Source: Phosphoribacter sp037045045
GTDB lineage: Bacteria; Actinomycetota; Actinomycetes; Actinomycetales; Dermatophilaceae
Length of the DNA stretch: 64,000 nucleotides
NCBI GenBank assembly: GCA_037045045.1
Contig: JBAOHL010000001.1
Location: 106,643 to 170,642, forward strand
Direction: 5' to 3'
A program made the translations under genes and the position numbers. This document shows positions 55,188-63,774 of this stretch, piece after piece (position 1 is the first letter of the stretch; every line of letters begins with the position of its first letter). Under the pieces are notes generated by a model that was given only the letters and a program-made list of their open reading frames with translations, searched no databases and was not told the origin of the DNA.

Positions 55188-55907
55188 GTGCCCGCCCTCC
55201 GCCCGCCCGAGTCGCCGGTCGCCCTGACCCGGCGAGCGCGCCGGACCTACCGGGTGTTGCGCGAGCGCTACCCCGACGCCCACTGCGAGCTCGACTTCAC
55301 CACGCCGCTGGAACTGCTCGTCGCGACGATCCTGTCCGCCCAGTCGACCGACGTCCGGGTCAACCTCGTCACGCCCGCGGTGTTCGCGCGCTATCGCACC
55401 GCGGCGGAGTATGCCGGCGCGGAGCGCAGCGAGCTCGAGGACCTGGTCCGCTCGACGGGGTTCTTCCGAGCCAAAACCGATTCGATGATCAAGCTCGGTG
55501 TCGCGCTCGTCGAGCGCTACGACGGGCAGGTGCCCGCGCGGATGGTCGACCTCGTTACCCTGCCCGGGGTGGGACGCAAGACCGCCAACGTCGTGCTCGG
55601 CGACGCGTTCGGCGTGCCGGGGATCACCGTCGACACCCACGTCGGGCGGCTCGTGCGCCGCTTCGAATGGACCGCCGAGACCGACCCGGTCAAGGTCGAG
55701 CACGCCATCGGTGCCCTGTTCGACCGCAAGGACTGGACGATGCTCAGCCACGTGCTGATCTTCCACGGCCGGCGCACCTGTCACGCCCGGCGGCCGGCCT
55801 GCGGGGCGTGCCCGGTGACCCGCTGGTGCCCGGCATACGGCATCGGCGAGACCGACCCCGACAAGGCGGCCGCGTTGTTGGCCTACGAGCTGGCGCCGCC
55901 GCGATGA
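55188..55907 (+). CDS. nth: Endonuclease III (DNA glycosylase/AP lyase)
   Basis: 239 residues. Helix-hairpin-helix with catalytic Lys, LPGVGRKTANVVLGDAF, catalytic Asp in VDTHVGRL, and a C-terminal 4Fe-4S motif CHARRPACGACPVTRWC. Removes oxidised pyrimidines. GTG 55188 is six bases after TACCCT and lacks a ribosome-binding site, so probably leaderless. The stop overlaps the next gene's ATG. Confidence 0.95.
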   Translation: MPALRPPESPVALTRRARRTYRVLRERYPDAHCELDFTTPLELLVATILSAQSTDVRVNLVTPAVFARYRTAAEYAGAERSELEDLVRSTGFFRAKTDSMIKLGVALVERYDGQVPARMVDLVTLPGVGRKTANVVLGDAFGVPGITVDTHVGRLVRRFEWTAETDPVKVEHAIGALFDRKDWTMLSHVLIFHGRRTCHARRPACGACPVTRWCPAYGIGETDPDKAAALLAYELAPPR

Positions 55908-56617
55908 CCCAGCCTCACGCCGTCGCCCACGGCGCGACGTTCCAGCCCCCCGACCGGCCCGGCGGCTGGCCCCGCCCGACGTGGGTCGACCAGATCCCGC
56001 GCCGGGCCGCCGAGGTCGAGCCGGCGTGGTACTCGCGGTTCCTGCCCCCCAAGGTCGGCGTCCGCCACTCGGCGGTCCTCGCTCTCTTCGGCCCCGGCCC
56101 TGGTGGTGACGAGTCGCTGCTGCTCATCGAACGCGCCCACACGCTGCGCAAGCACCCCGGCCAGATCGCCTTCCCGGGCGGGGGAATCGACCCCGAGGAC
56201 GGCGGGCCGGTCGGTGCGGCCCTGCGCGAAGCCGCCGAGGAGATCCACCTCGACGCAGCCGGAGTCGACGTCGTCGGGGAGCTTCCCGCGTTGTGGGTCC
56301 CGGTGAGCGGGTATGCCGTGACGACCGTCGTCGGGTGGTGGCGGGACCCGTCATCGGTGGCCGTCGGCGAGCCCCAGGAGGTGGCCCAGGTGCTCAGCGT
56401 GCCGGTGGACTACCTCACCGACCCGGGCAACCGACACACCGCGCTCTACCCCTCCGGCCACAGCGGACCGGCCTGGGACCTCGACGATCGTGACCTGCTG
56501 TTGTGGGGATTCACCGGCGGGGTCGTCGACAAGCTGCTCGAGCTCGCCGGACGCACCCGTCCCTGGGATCGCGAGGTGCGCAGACCGGTGCCCGAGCGGT
56601 ACTGGCGGGGGCGCTAG
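55904..56617 (+). CDS. CoA pyrophosphatase-type Nudix hydrolase
   Basis: 237 residues. LIERAHTLRKHPGQIAFPGGGIDPED is the UPF0035/CoA-type signature, followed by the Nudix helix AALREAAEEIHLD; the Gly usually after EE-x is His here. Probably hydrolyses CoA or a derivative. ATGA overlap with nth, and its stop touches the protease start, so nth-nudix-marP is one operon. Confidence 0.85.
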   Translation: MTQPHAVAHGATFQPPDRPGGWPRPTWVDQIPRRAAEVEPAWYSRFLPPKVGVRHSAVLALFGPGPGGDESLLLIERAHTLRKHPGQIAFPGGGIDPEDGGPVGAALREAAEEIHLDAAGVDVVGELPALWVPVSGYAVTTVVGWWRDPSSVAVGEPQEVAQVLSVPVDYLTDPGNRHTALYPSGHSGPAWDLDDRDLLLWGFTGGVVDKLLELAGRTRPWDREVRRPVPERYWRGR

Positions 56618-57823
56618 GTGAACGGCGGGACGGTCCTCGACGTCCTGCTCGGGCTCGTCCTCGTCGGGTATGCCGTGTCCGGATTCCGTCACGGGCTGCT
56701 CGTCTCCGCGTTGTCGCTCGTGGGATTCCTCGGCGGTGGGTTCGTCGGGATGATGGTCCTGCCGGGTCTGTTCGAGCGCTGGTCCTGGGCCCGGGAGAAC
56801 GATCTGGGCGGTCGCGTACTCTTGATCCTCGGGGTGTTTCTCATGGCGTCGGTCGGTCAGCGACTGGCTCTTGCCGTCGGGTCGCGGCTGCGGGATCGCG
56901 TGCACGCCGGTCCAGCGCGGGCGCTGGACTCGGTCCTCGGGGCGGTGGCGACGGTATCGGCCGCGTCGGTGCTCGTGTGGTTCGTCGCGGGCGGGCTGCG
57001 CTCGTCGGGGTCACCGCTCGCCCGTTCGATCGGGCAGTCCGCCGTCTTGCGCGCCATCGACACCGTCGTGCCTCCCCAGACGGCGGCACTGTTCACCGGT
57101 TTCCGTCAGATGCTCGACCGGGGTGGGTTCCCCCGGGTGTTCGAGGGCATCGGCCGCGAACCGATCGCGCCGGTCGACCCGCCCGGCGCGGCGATCGCCT
57201 CGTCCGACGCGGTCGTGCGGGCCGCGGCGTCGGTCGTCAAGGTCACCGGGCTCGCCGAGGCCTGCGCCCGGGGCCAGGAGGGGAGTGGGTTCGTCGTCGC
57301 CACCGATCGGGTGCTCACCAACGCCCACGTCGTGGCCGGGATGCCCTCGCCGACCGTGCAGGTGGGCGGGTCCCGCCGGAGCCTGCCGGCCCGGGTCGTC
57401 GTCTTCGACCCGGCCCGGGATCTCGCGGTGCTCGCCGTCGACGGACTCGGCGTGGCACCGCTGCCCCTCGGTGGGCAACTCGCCGACGGCGACGAGGCGG
57501 TCGTCGCCGGATACCCCCTCGACGGCCCGCTGCGGCTGGACCCGGCGAGGGTCCGGGCCACCGTCGACGCCGTCGGATCGGACATCTACGATCGCCCGGG
57601 CGTCCGCCGGCAGGTCTACTCGCTGTACACGCGGGTCGAGCCGGGTAACAGCGGCGGCCCACTGCTGGACTCGGCCGGCCGGGTCGTCGGGGTCGTCTTC
57701 GCCAAGTCCCTCGACGACGACCTCACCGGGTATGCCGTGACTCTCGCCGAGGCACGCCCGATCCTGGACCAGGCGGCCTCGCACGGGTCCGCGGTGCCGG
57801 TCGGGGCCTGCACCGCCGGCTGA
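56618..57823 (+). CDS. MarP-like membrane serine protease
   Basis: 401 residues. Four N-terminal helices of CvpA-like type precede an extracytoplasmic chymotrypsin-like domain with a full triad: His in TNAHVV (about 236), Asp in ARDLAVL (about 268), Ser in GNSGGP (about 345). Two Cys (about 216 and 398) match the disulfide that governs mycobacterial MarP. MarP protects against acid and oxidative stress by processing a wall hydrolase. GTG 56618 follows the Nudix stop with no gap. Confidence 0.9.
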   Translation: MNGGTVLDVLLGLVLVGYAVSGFRHGLLVSALSLVGFLGGGFVGMMVLPGLFERWSWARENDLGGRVLLILGVFLMASVGQRLALAVGSRLRDRVHAGPARALDSVLGAVATVSAASVLVWFVAGGLRSSGSPLARSIGQSAVLRAIDTVVPPQTAALFTGFRQMLDRGGFPRVFEGIGREPIAPVDPPGAAIASSDAVVRAAASVVKVTGLAEACARGQEGSGFVVATDRVLTNAHVVAGMPSPTVQVGGSRRSLPARVVVFDPARDLAVLAVDGLGVAPLPLGGQLADGDEAVVAGYPLDGPLRLDPARVRATVDAVGSDIYDRPGVRRQVYSLYTRVEPGNSGGPLLDSAGRVVGVVFAKSLDDDLTGYAVTLAEARPILDQAASHGSAVPVGACTAG

Positions 57824-57841
57824 CGGTCCGACCGGCCCGCC

Positions 57842-58768
57842 TCACCCCGTGCCCGGAGCGGGCAGGCCGGCGAGCCAGTCGAGCAGGGCGGCGGCCACCA
57901 GATCGGGCGCCTCCTCGGCGAGGAAGTGCCCGGCGTCCTGAACCGCCACCTCGGTGTAGGGGCCCTCGACGAACGCCCCCGACCCGGTCGTGGCCTCGGC
58001 GATCACGCACCCGTCAGCCGACCCCTGCAGCTGCAGGACGGGCACGGTCACTGCCGCTCCGACCCGGCGGTTGAACAGTGGCCCGTCGAAGCGCACCTGG
58101 TTGCGTCCGATCCAGCGGTAGTACTCCGCCGCCGAGTGGGCGACGAACGGCATCGCCATGGCCGCGGCATACCGCTGCACGTCCTCGTCGGTGGGGAACC
58201 GACCGAGCCCGCCGGCCCATTCGCGCAGCACCCGGCCGACCTCCTCCGGGCCACCGGTGAAGCGTCGTTCCGCGACGAACGGCCACTGTAGGTCGAGCAG
58301 GTAGCGCGAGGCGCGCCGCTGTCGGGCGTCGCGCCAGCTGGTTCGTTGCATGACGATCGGGTGGGGCATCGAGAGCGCGGCCACGGCCCGGGTGACGTCG
58401 GGCTCGAGGGCGGGCATCGACCAGGCGATCCACGCCCCGAGGCCCTGGCCGACGACGACGGCCTGCTCCTGGCCGAGCGATCGCACCAGGGCGGTGACGT
58501 CGGCCGTCGACGTGTACGTGTCGTAGCCCTTGGGCGGCTTGTCCGAGGCCCCGTAGCCGCGCAGGTCGACGGCGGCCGCCTGATAGCCAGCCTCGGCGAG
58601 CGCGGGAAGTTGGTGTCGCCAGGCGTACCAGCACTGCGGGAACCCGTGCAGCAGCAGCACGAGCGGTCCGTCGCCGGCGACCGCGACATGGAAGCGGGCC
58701 CCGTTCGCGGCGACGAGTCGATGCTCCCAGGGCCCGTCGATGAGCACCGAGGCGGCGTCAAGGGACAT
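57842..58768 (-). CDS. Alpha/beta hydrolase (epoxide-hydrolase-like) lacking the usual nucleophile
   Basis: 308 residues. Oxyanion motif HGFPQCWYAWRHQLPALAEAGY and DLRGYGASDKP are epoxide-hydrolase-like. The nucleophile elbow, normally GHDWG, reads VVGQGLGAW, placing Gly at the Asp/Ser position. The His is present in QDAGHFLAEE. It may therefore be non-catalytic, or use another residue. The position matches mycobacterial ephE (from memory Rv3670). Convergent with marP, 18 bases apart. Confidence 0.8.
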   Translation of the reverse strand: MSLDAASVLIDGPWEHRLVAANGARFHVAVAGDGPLVLLLHGFPQCWYAWRHQLPALAEAGYQAAAVDLRGYGASDKPPKGYDTYTSTADVTALVRSLGQEQAVVVGQGLGAWIAWSMPALEPDVTRAVAALSMPHPIVMQRTSWRDARQRRASRYLLDLQWPFVAERRFTGGPEEVGRVLREWAGGLGRFPTDEDVQRYAAAMAMPFVAHSAAEYYRWIGRNQVRFDGPLFNRRVGAAVTVPVLQLQGSADGCVIAEATTGSGAFVEGPYTEVAVQDAGHFLAEEAPDLVAAALLDWLAGLPAPGTG

Positions 58769-58831
58769 CGGGTGGCGGCTTTCGTGGGGTTGCCCAAGGG
58801 TCGACGTGGCGACCCCGGTCGACGGGCTCGG

Positions 58832-59245
58832 TCAGCCGCGCTTGAGCGTGGCGATGGTCGCTTCGGCGTTGGCGATGGCGCGCTCGGGTTTGGGGTTGGC
58901 CCGCCCGAGGGCGCCCTTGCCGACCAGGCCGAGGATCGCCGCGACGATCAGCAGAACGACGGCGACGATGAGGAACGCCAGCCAGGTCGACAGCCCGGCG
59001 GCGACGAGTCCCCAGGCGGCCGCGGTGAGCAGGAAGCCGAAGGCGAAGATCCCGAAGAAGGCTGCGGCCCCGAGCATGCCGGCGCCCTTGCCGGCGTGCT
59101 TGAGCGACCCGGACACCTCGAGTTTGGCCAGCTCGATCTCGTTGCGGACGATCGAGGAGACGTCGCGGGAGGCGGACGCGACGAGCTGGCCGAGGGTGGG
59201 CTCGCTCGCCTGGACCTCGAGTCGGTCGCTGAGCTCACTCGCCAT
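58832..59245 (-). CDS. Holin-like membrane protein (Actinobacteria phage-holin superfamily III / DUF1469)
   Basis: 137 residues. An amphipathic start (LGQLVASASRDVSSIVRNEIELAKLEV) is followed by two membrane helices (AAFFGIFAFGFLLTAAAWGLVAAG and LAFLIVAVVLLIVAAILGLVG) and a basic tail. Despite the name the family is chromosomal and not phage-lytic. AGGAGG lies about ten bases upstream of ATG 59245. Upstream partner of the alpha/beta hydrolase gene. Confidence 0.8.
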   Translation of the reverse strand: MASELSDRLEVQASEPTLGQLVASASRDVSSIVRNEIELAKLEVSGSLKHAGKGAGMLGAAAFFGIFAFGFLLTAAAWGLVAAGLSTWLAFLIVAVVLLIVAAILGLVGKGALGRANPKPERAIANAEATIATLKRG

Positions 59246-59433
59246 GGGAGTTCCCCTCCTGTCAACGGGCACGTCACCGCTGAGCCTAGCGGTGACGTGT
59301 GCGTGCGGGTATGCCGTGCGTGCTCCAGGCTAGGGCCCGGCGGGCCGGTCGGCCACTCGTCGTCACGCGGTGGCGACCGGGTCTTACTCGACGAGGGCAC
59401 AGCGGGGCGCACGGGCGGGCCGGGTCGTCTGTG

Positions 59434-60723
59434 TCACCCGGGCTGCCCCCGCCGAGCGACGTCCTCGGCTCCTGCGTGATCATCGCGCTCGCCCGCGAGC
59501 CGGTAGTGCCTTTCGCGGACGCGCAGGACGAGCGCCGCGCACCCGGCGGCGAGGAGCGAGGCGAGTAGCACGGCGATCCGCACGTGGTCCTCCCGTTCCG
59601 ACCCGGTGCCGAAGGCAAGCTCACCGATGAGCAGCGAGACGGTGAATCCGATCCCGGACAACAGCGCGACCCCGAGCACATCCCACCACGACAGCGACTC
59701 GTCGAGGCGGGCTCGGGTGAACCGGGCGACGAGCCACGTTCCGGCGAACACACCGATCGACTTGCCGAACAGCAGGCCCACGACGATGCCCGTGACCACC
59801 GGGTCCCGCAGGGCTGGGCCCAGCCCGGCGCCCCCGATGCCGACGCCGGCGGCGAAAAATGCGAACACCGGCACGGCCACCCCGGCGGAGAACGGCCGGA
59901 CGGCGTGTTCGATCCGCTCGGCCACGGTGGGCCCGCTGGATTCGTCGCCGTCTCCGGACACGGGCACAGCCAGGCCAAGCAGCACCCCCGCCACCGTTGC
60001 GTGTACTCCTCCCTCGTGCACGAGGTACCACGCGAGCGCGGCCGGCAGGGCCAGGACCGCCGGGTGAGTGATGCCTCGGCGCAGTAGCCATCCGAACAGG
60101 ACGATGGCCGCCAATCCGCCCGACAGGTATCCCAGGGACAACGACTCGGAGTAGACGACCGCGATGATGGTGATGGCGACGAGGTCATCGACCACCGCGA
60201 GGGTGAGCAGGAACGAGCGCAGACTGCCGGGCAGATGGCTGCCCATCACCGCGAGCACCGCGAGGGCGAAGGCGATGTCGGTCGCGGTGGGGATCGCCCA
60301 GCCACCGAGGGCCTGGGGGTCCCCGCGGAGCCATACGGTCACGGCATACAAGGTCGCGGGCGTCAGGACCCCGGCGAGCGCCGCGGTGACAGGGACGACT
60401 GCCTTGGCCCGATCGGCCAGGTCGCCCACGACGGTTTCCCGCCTGAGCTCGGCCCCGGCGACGAAGAAGAACACCGCGAGCAGCCCGTCGGCGGCCCACT
60501 GGCCCAGGCTCAGGTCCAAATGCCAGGCGGCTGGTCCGACGCGGACCTCCCGCAGGTCGGCGTAGGCGTCCCGCCAGGGCGAGTTCGCCCACGCCAGGGC
60601 GAGCCCGGCCGCGGCGAGCAGCACCGCCCCGCCGATTGTCTCGGTGCGCAACGCCTGGGCGACGGCGCGGGCCTCGCGGGCGGTGGCGCGCTGGAACAGG
60701 AGGACTTGGCGGGGGAGTTTCAC
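59434..60723 (-). CDS. nhaA: Na+/H+ antiporter NhaA
   Basis: 429 residues with about 12 helices. Signature segments: FFFVAGAELRRETVVGDL, PTATDIAFALAVLAVMGSHLP and LLTLAVVDDLVAITIIAV, where the paired Asp (VVDD) bind the cation. Extrudes Na+ in exchange for H+. GTG start at 60723, AAAGG eight bases upstream. Confidence 0.95.
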   Translation of the reverse strand: MKLPRQVLLFQRATAREARAVAQALRTETIGGAVLLAAAGLALAWANSPWRDAYADLREVRVGPAAWHLDLSLGQWAADGLLAVFFFVAGAELRRETVVGDLADRAKAVVPVTAALAGVLTPATLYAVTVWLRGDPQALGGWAIPTATDIAFALAVLAVMGSHLPGSLRSFLLTLAVVDDLVAITIIAVVYSESLSLGYLSGGLAAIVLFGWLLRRGITHPAVLALPAALAWYLVHEGGVHATVAGVLLGLAVPVSGDGDESSGPTVAERIEHAVRPFSAGVAVPVFAFFAAGVGIGGAGLGPALRDPVVTGIVVGLLFGKSIGVFAGTWLVARFTRARLDESLSWWDVLGVALLSGIGFTVSLLIGELAFGTGSEREDHVRIAVLLASLLAAGCAALVLRVRERHYRLAGERDDHAGAEDVARRGQPG

Positions 60724-61030
60724 GGCGGGGCCTTTCGCGCGAGCGTCGGACCCGATCCGTCCACGGCGCGCTCCCGCGTCGACCTGGCGGCATACCGAAT
60801 CGAGTCGCCGACCCGACTTCCCGGCACTCCAGACGCCACGATTCTACCGTCCGGGCTTGCCGTCGGGGCGAGCAGATTCGTCGACCGGCAAGCGGGGGAC
60901 CAAAGGCACTGGCCCCTCGCAGCCGGGTGTCCGACCCTGGGAGAACGACCGCCGGGTCCGGCGGGCCCGGTCGAGTTCGCTCGACGCCGAGGACCGCGGT
61001 GCTGCGTGACCCACCCTGGAGGAGGACTCG
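60724..61030. promoter_or_regulatory. Leader region of iorAB
   Basis: About 307 bases with no gene. It contains an inverted repeat GCTTGCCG ... CGGCAAGC (about 60,856-60,892) and G-rich paired segments further on, so a structured leader RNA is possible, but no known riboswitch class is recognised. GGAGGAGG precedes the iorA ATG. Confidence 0.4.
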
Positions 61031-63004
61031 ATGAAGAGACTGCTGTCGGGCAACGAAGCCGTGGCCCGCGCCGCCTGGGAGGCCGGCGCCGTCGTCGGGT
61101 CCGGGTACCCGGGCACGCCGAGCACCGAGATCCTCGAGGAGTTCGCGCCGTACCCCGACGTGTATGCCGAGTGGGCGCCGAACGAGAAGGTCGCCATCGA
61201 CGTCGCCGCCGGTGCGGCGATCGCCGGACGGCGGGCCTTCGCGTCGATGAAGCACGTCGGCGTCAACGTCGCCCTCGACGGGCTGTACTCGGTGTCGATG
61301 ACCGGCATCGAGGCGGGCCTGGTCGTCATCTCGGCCGACGACCCGTCCAACCACTCCTCGCAGAACGAGCAGGACAACCGGCAGCTGGCGGCCTTCGTAC
61401 GCCTGCCCTGCGTCGACCCGGCGGACAGCCAGGACAGCCACGACCTGATGATGGCCGCGTTCGACATCAGCGAGCAGTTCGACACCCCGGTGATGTTCCG
61501 TACCACGACCCGGGTCTGCCACACGAGTTCGCCGGTCGAGGTGGGCGAGACCCGCAAGACCTACCCGGCACCCGAGAAGTACGTCCGCAACCTCGCGAAG
61601 TACTCGATGGTTCCCGCCAACGCCCGAGCCCGCCACCCCGTCATCGAGCGGCGGATCGAGGACGTCGCCGAATTCGCCGAGACCTTCCCGTTCAACCGGG
61701 TCGAGATGCGCGGCACCGAGTTGGGCATCATCACCAGTGGCGTGGCCTACAACTACGCCCGCGAGGTCTTCCCCGAGGCCAGCACGCTCAAGCTCGGCCT
61801 GGTCTACCCGTTGCCGCGGCGGATGATCGCCGAGTTCGCCCGCTCGGTCGACAAGCTCATCGTCCTGGAGGAGCTCGACCCCTTCGTCGAGGACCAGATC
61901 CGCCTCATGGGCGTGCCGCTGTGGACTCCCGAGGGCTGGACACCGACCTATCCGCACACCAAGTCGATCTTCCCGATGATCGGCGAGTTCGATCCTGCCG
62001 TGGTGCGCCGGTGTGCGGTGGAGGCCGGCCTGCTGCCCGCTCCAGCCGCCGCGCCGTCGGCCACCCTGCCCGGCGACGTGCCGCTCACCGTGGCGACGAC
62101 CCCCGCCGGCAACGGCAACGGCAACGGCAACGGGCACCACCACGCCCCGGTGGGCGACGGCATACCCGCCCAGGGCGATCGGCCGACGCTCGATCTCACC
62201 GTGCTGGCCAACATCCCCGGCCGCCCGCCGATCCTGTGCCCGGGCTGCCCGCACCGCTCGTCCTTCTACATCCTGCACAAGCTCGGCCTGCCGGTGAACG
62301 GCGACATCGGCTGCTACACCCTCGGCATGCAGGACCCGCTCGACGCCCTGCACACCAACGGCTGCATGGGCGCGAGTATCGCGATGGCGCACGGGGCCGC
62401 CCAGGCCGGCGACGCCGAGCGACACGTCGCGGTCATCGGCGACTCGACGTTCTTCCACAGCGGCATCCCCGCACTGGTCAACGTCCTGTACAACCGCAGC
62501 AACGTCATCACGATCATCATGGACAACCGGATCACCGGGATGACCGGCCACCAGGAGAACCCCGGCACGGGGCACACCCTGCAGCAAAAGGCCACCACCG
62601 AGATCGACATCGAGCGCGTCGTCCTGGCCCTGGGCTTCCCGCGCGAGCACGTGGTGACGCTGCACTCCTACGAGGTCAAGGACATCGAGAAGCAGCTCAA
62701 GGCATGGACGAAGATCGCCGAACCCACGGTGCTCATCACCCGTGAGGAGTGCGCCCTGCTGCCGACCGCCAAGACCGGCTGGATGCCGCTGGAGGTCAAC
62801 GACAGTTGCAACGGGTGCACGATCTGCTTCCGGATCGGGTGCCCGTCGATCCTCAAGTCCGACCAGCTCGACGAACGGACCCAGCGCCCGTTGGCTGTCA
62901 TCGACCCGCTGACCTGCACGGGTTGCGAGATCTGTGCCCAGGTGTGCCCCCGCGACGCGATCCTGTTCAAGGACCAGGTCCTCGAGCACGCCGCTCACCA
63001 CTAG
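61031..63004 (+). CDS. iorA: Indolepyruvate:ferredoxin oxidoreductase, alpha subunit
   Basis: 657 residues. N-terminal pyruvate-oxidoreductase domain (LLSGNEAVARAAWEAG... GYPGTPSTEILEEF), TPP-binding domain (ILCPGCPHRSSFY, VAVIGDSTFFHSGIPALVNV) and two C-terminal 4Fe-4S motifs (CNGCTICFRIGCPS; CTGCEICAQVCPRDA). Oxidises aryl pyruvates to acyl-CoA with ferredoxin reduction, usual in anaerobic amino-acid breakdown. A Gly/Asn repeat linker lies near residue 360. Followed by iorB after nine bases. Confidence 0.95.
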   Translation: MKRLLSGNEAVARAAWEAGAVVGSGYPGTPSTEILEEFAPYPDVYAEWAPNEKVAIDVAAGAAIAGRRAFASMKHVGVNVALDGLYSVSMTGIEAGLVVISADDPSNHSSQNEQDNRQLAAFVRLPCVDPADSQDSHDLMMAAFDISEQFDTPVMFRTTTRVCHTSSPVEVGETRKTYPAPEKYVRNLAKYSMVPANARARHPVIERRIEDVAEFAETFPFNRVEMRGTELGIITSGVAYNYAREVFPEASTLKLGLVYPLPRRMIAEFARSVDKLIVLEELDPFVEDQIRLMGVPLWTPEGWTPTYPHTKSIFPMIGEFDPAVVRRCAVEAGLLPAPAAAPSATLPGDVPLTVATTPAGNGNGNGNGHHHAPVGDGIPAQGDRPTLDLTVLANIPGRPPILCPGCPHRSSFYILHKLGLPVNGDIGCYTLGMQDPLDALHTNGCMGASIAMAHGAAQAGDAERHVAVIGDSTFFHSGIPALVNVLYNRSNVITIIMDNRITGMTGHQENPGTGHTLQQKATTEIDIERVVLALGFPREHVVTLHSYEVKDIEKQLKAWTKIAEPTVLITREECALLPTAKTGWMPLEVNDSCNGCTICFRIGCPSILKSDQLDERTQRPLAVIDPLTCTGCEICAQVCPRDAILFKDQVLEHAAHH

Positions 63005-63013
63005 GAGCCGGAC

Positions 63014-63634
63014 ATGGACACCTCGACGATCAGCATCGTCCTTGTCGGCGTCGGCGGCCAGGGCACCATCCTCGCCAGCGACATCCTCGCCGAGCTCGGA
63101 CTTCGCCTCGGGCACGACGTGAAGAAGGCCGAGGTCCACGGGATGTCCCAGCGGGGCGGGAGTGTCATCTCGCACGTGCGGTGGGGCCCGACCGTGCACT
63201 CCTCGATCATCCCCAAGGGCGGGGCGGACGTGCTCGTCGCGTTCGAGAAGATGGAAGCGGCTCGGTATGCCGACCTGCTCAAGCCCGAGGGCATGGTCAT
63301 CATCAACGACTACGCGATCGAGCCGCTCACGGTCATCACCGGCGGCAAGACCTACCCGGGCGACGAGGACATCGCCCACCGGTTCGAGCTCGACGGCCAT
63401 CGGGCTCTGTGGATCGACGGAGTGGGGATCGCCAAGGGCCTGGGCAACAAGAACGTCGCCAACGTCGTGCTGCTCGGGGCCCTCTCGGACCTGCTCGGCC
63501 TGCCCGAGGACGAATGGGAGGCGGTGCTGACGATGCGGGTGCCCACCAAACACCGCAAGCTCAACCTCGACGCCTTCAAGGCCGGTCAGGAGGCGCTGCT
63601 CCCGGTGCTGGAGGCCGAGCGCGCGCGCGGCTGA
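63014..63634 (+). CDS. iorB: Indolepyruvate:ferredoxin oxidoreductase, beta subunit
   Basis: 206 residues. GVGGQGTILASDILAELGL and VHGMSQRGGSVISHVRWG are hallmarks of the gamma-domain of 2-oxoacid oxidoreductases. Same operon as iorA. GAG-type site upstream of the ATG. The ferredoxin partner is not in the window. Confidence 0.95.
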   Translation: MDTSTISIVLVGVGGQGTILASDILAELGLRLGHDVKKAEVHGMSQRGGSVISHVRWGPTVHSSIIPKGGADVLVAFEKMEAARYADLLKPEGMVIINDYAIEPLTVITGGKTYPGDEDIAHRFELDGHRALWIDGVGIAKGLGNKNVANVVLLGALSDLLGLPEDEWEAVLTMRVPTKHRKLNLDAFKAGQEALLPVLEAERARG

Positions 63635-63762
63635 AAGGCGGTCCCGCCGCGTTCCCGGCCCGCCGCCATGGCGCGCGGACTCGGCCCCGTGGCGCACCGG
63701 TGCCGACCTGACCCATCAGCCGAATGGGCGATTGGGCCTCGTGCCCGAGACTCGCCGCGGCA

Positions 63763-63768
63763 TACCCT
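63763..63768 (+). promoter_or_regulatory. -10 box TACCCT of the pirin gene
   Basis: Six bases before ATG 63775. It overlaps a CGGCATAC octamer, as at recR. Confidence 0.5.
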
Positions 63769-63774
63769 GACGCG

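Noticed and set aside
58832..59245. Phage holin as a sign of a prophage
   Set aside because: The protein belongs to a chromosomal actinobacterial family in a conserved neighbourhood; no phage genes are present.
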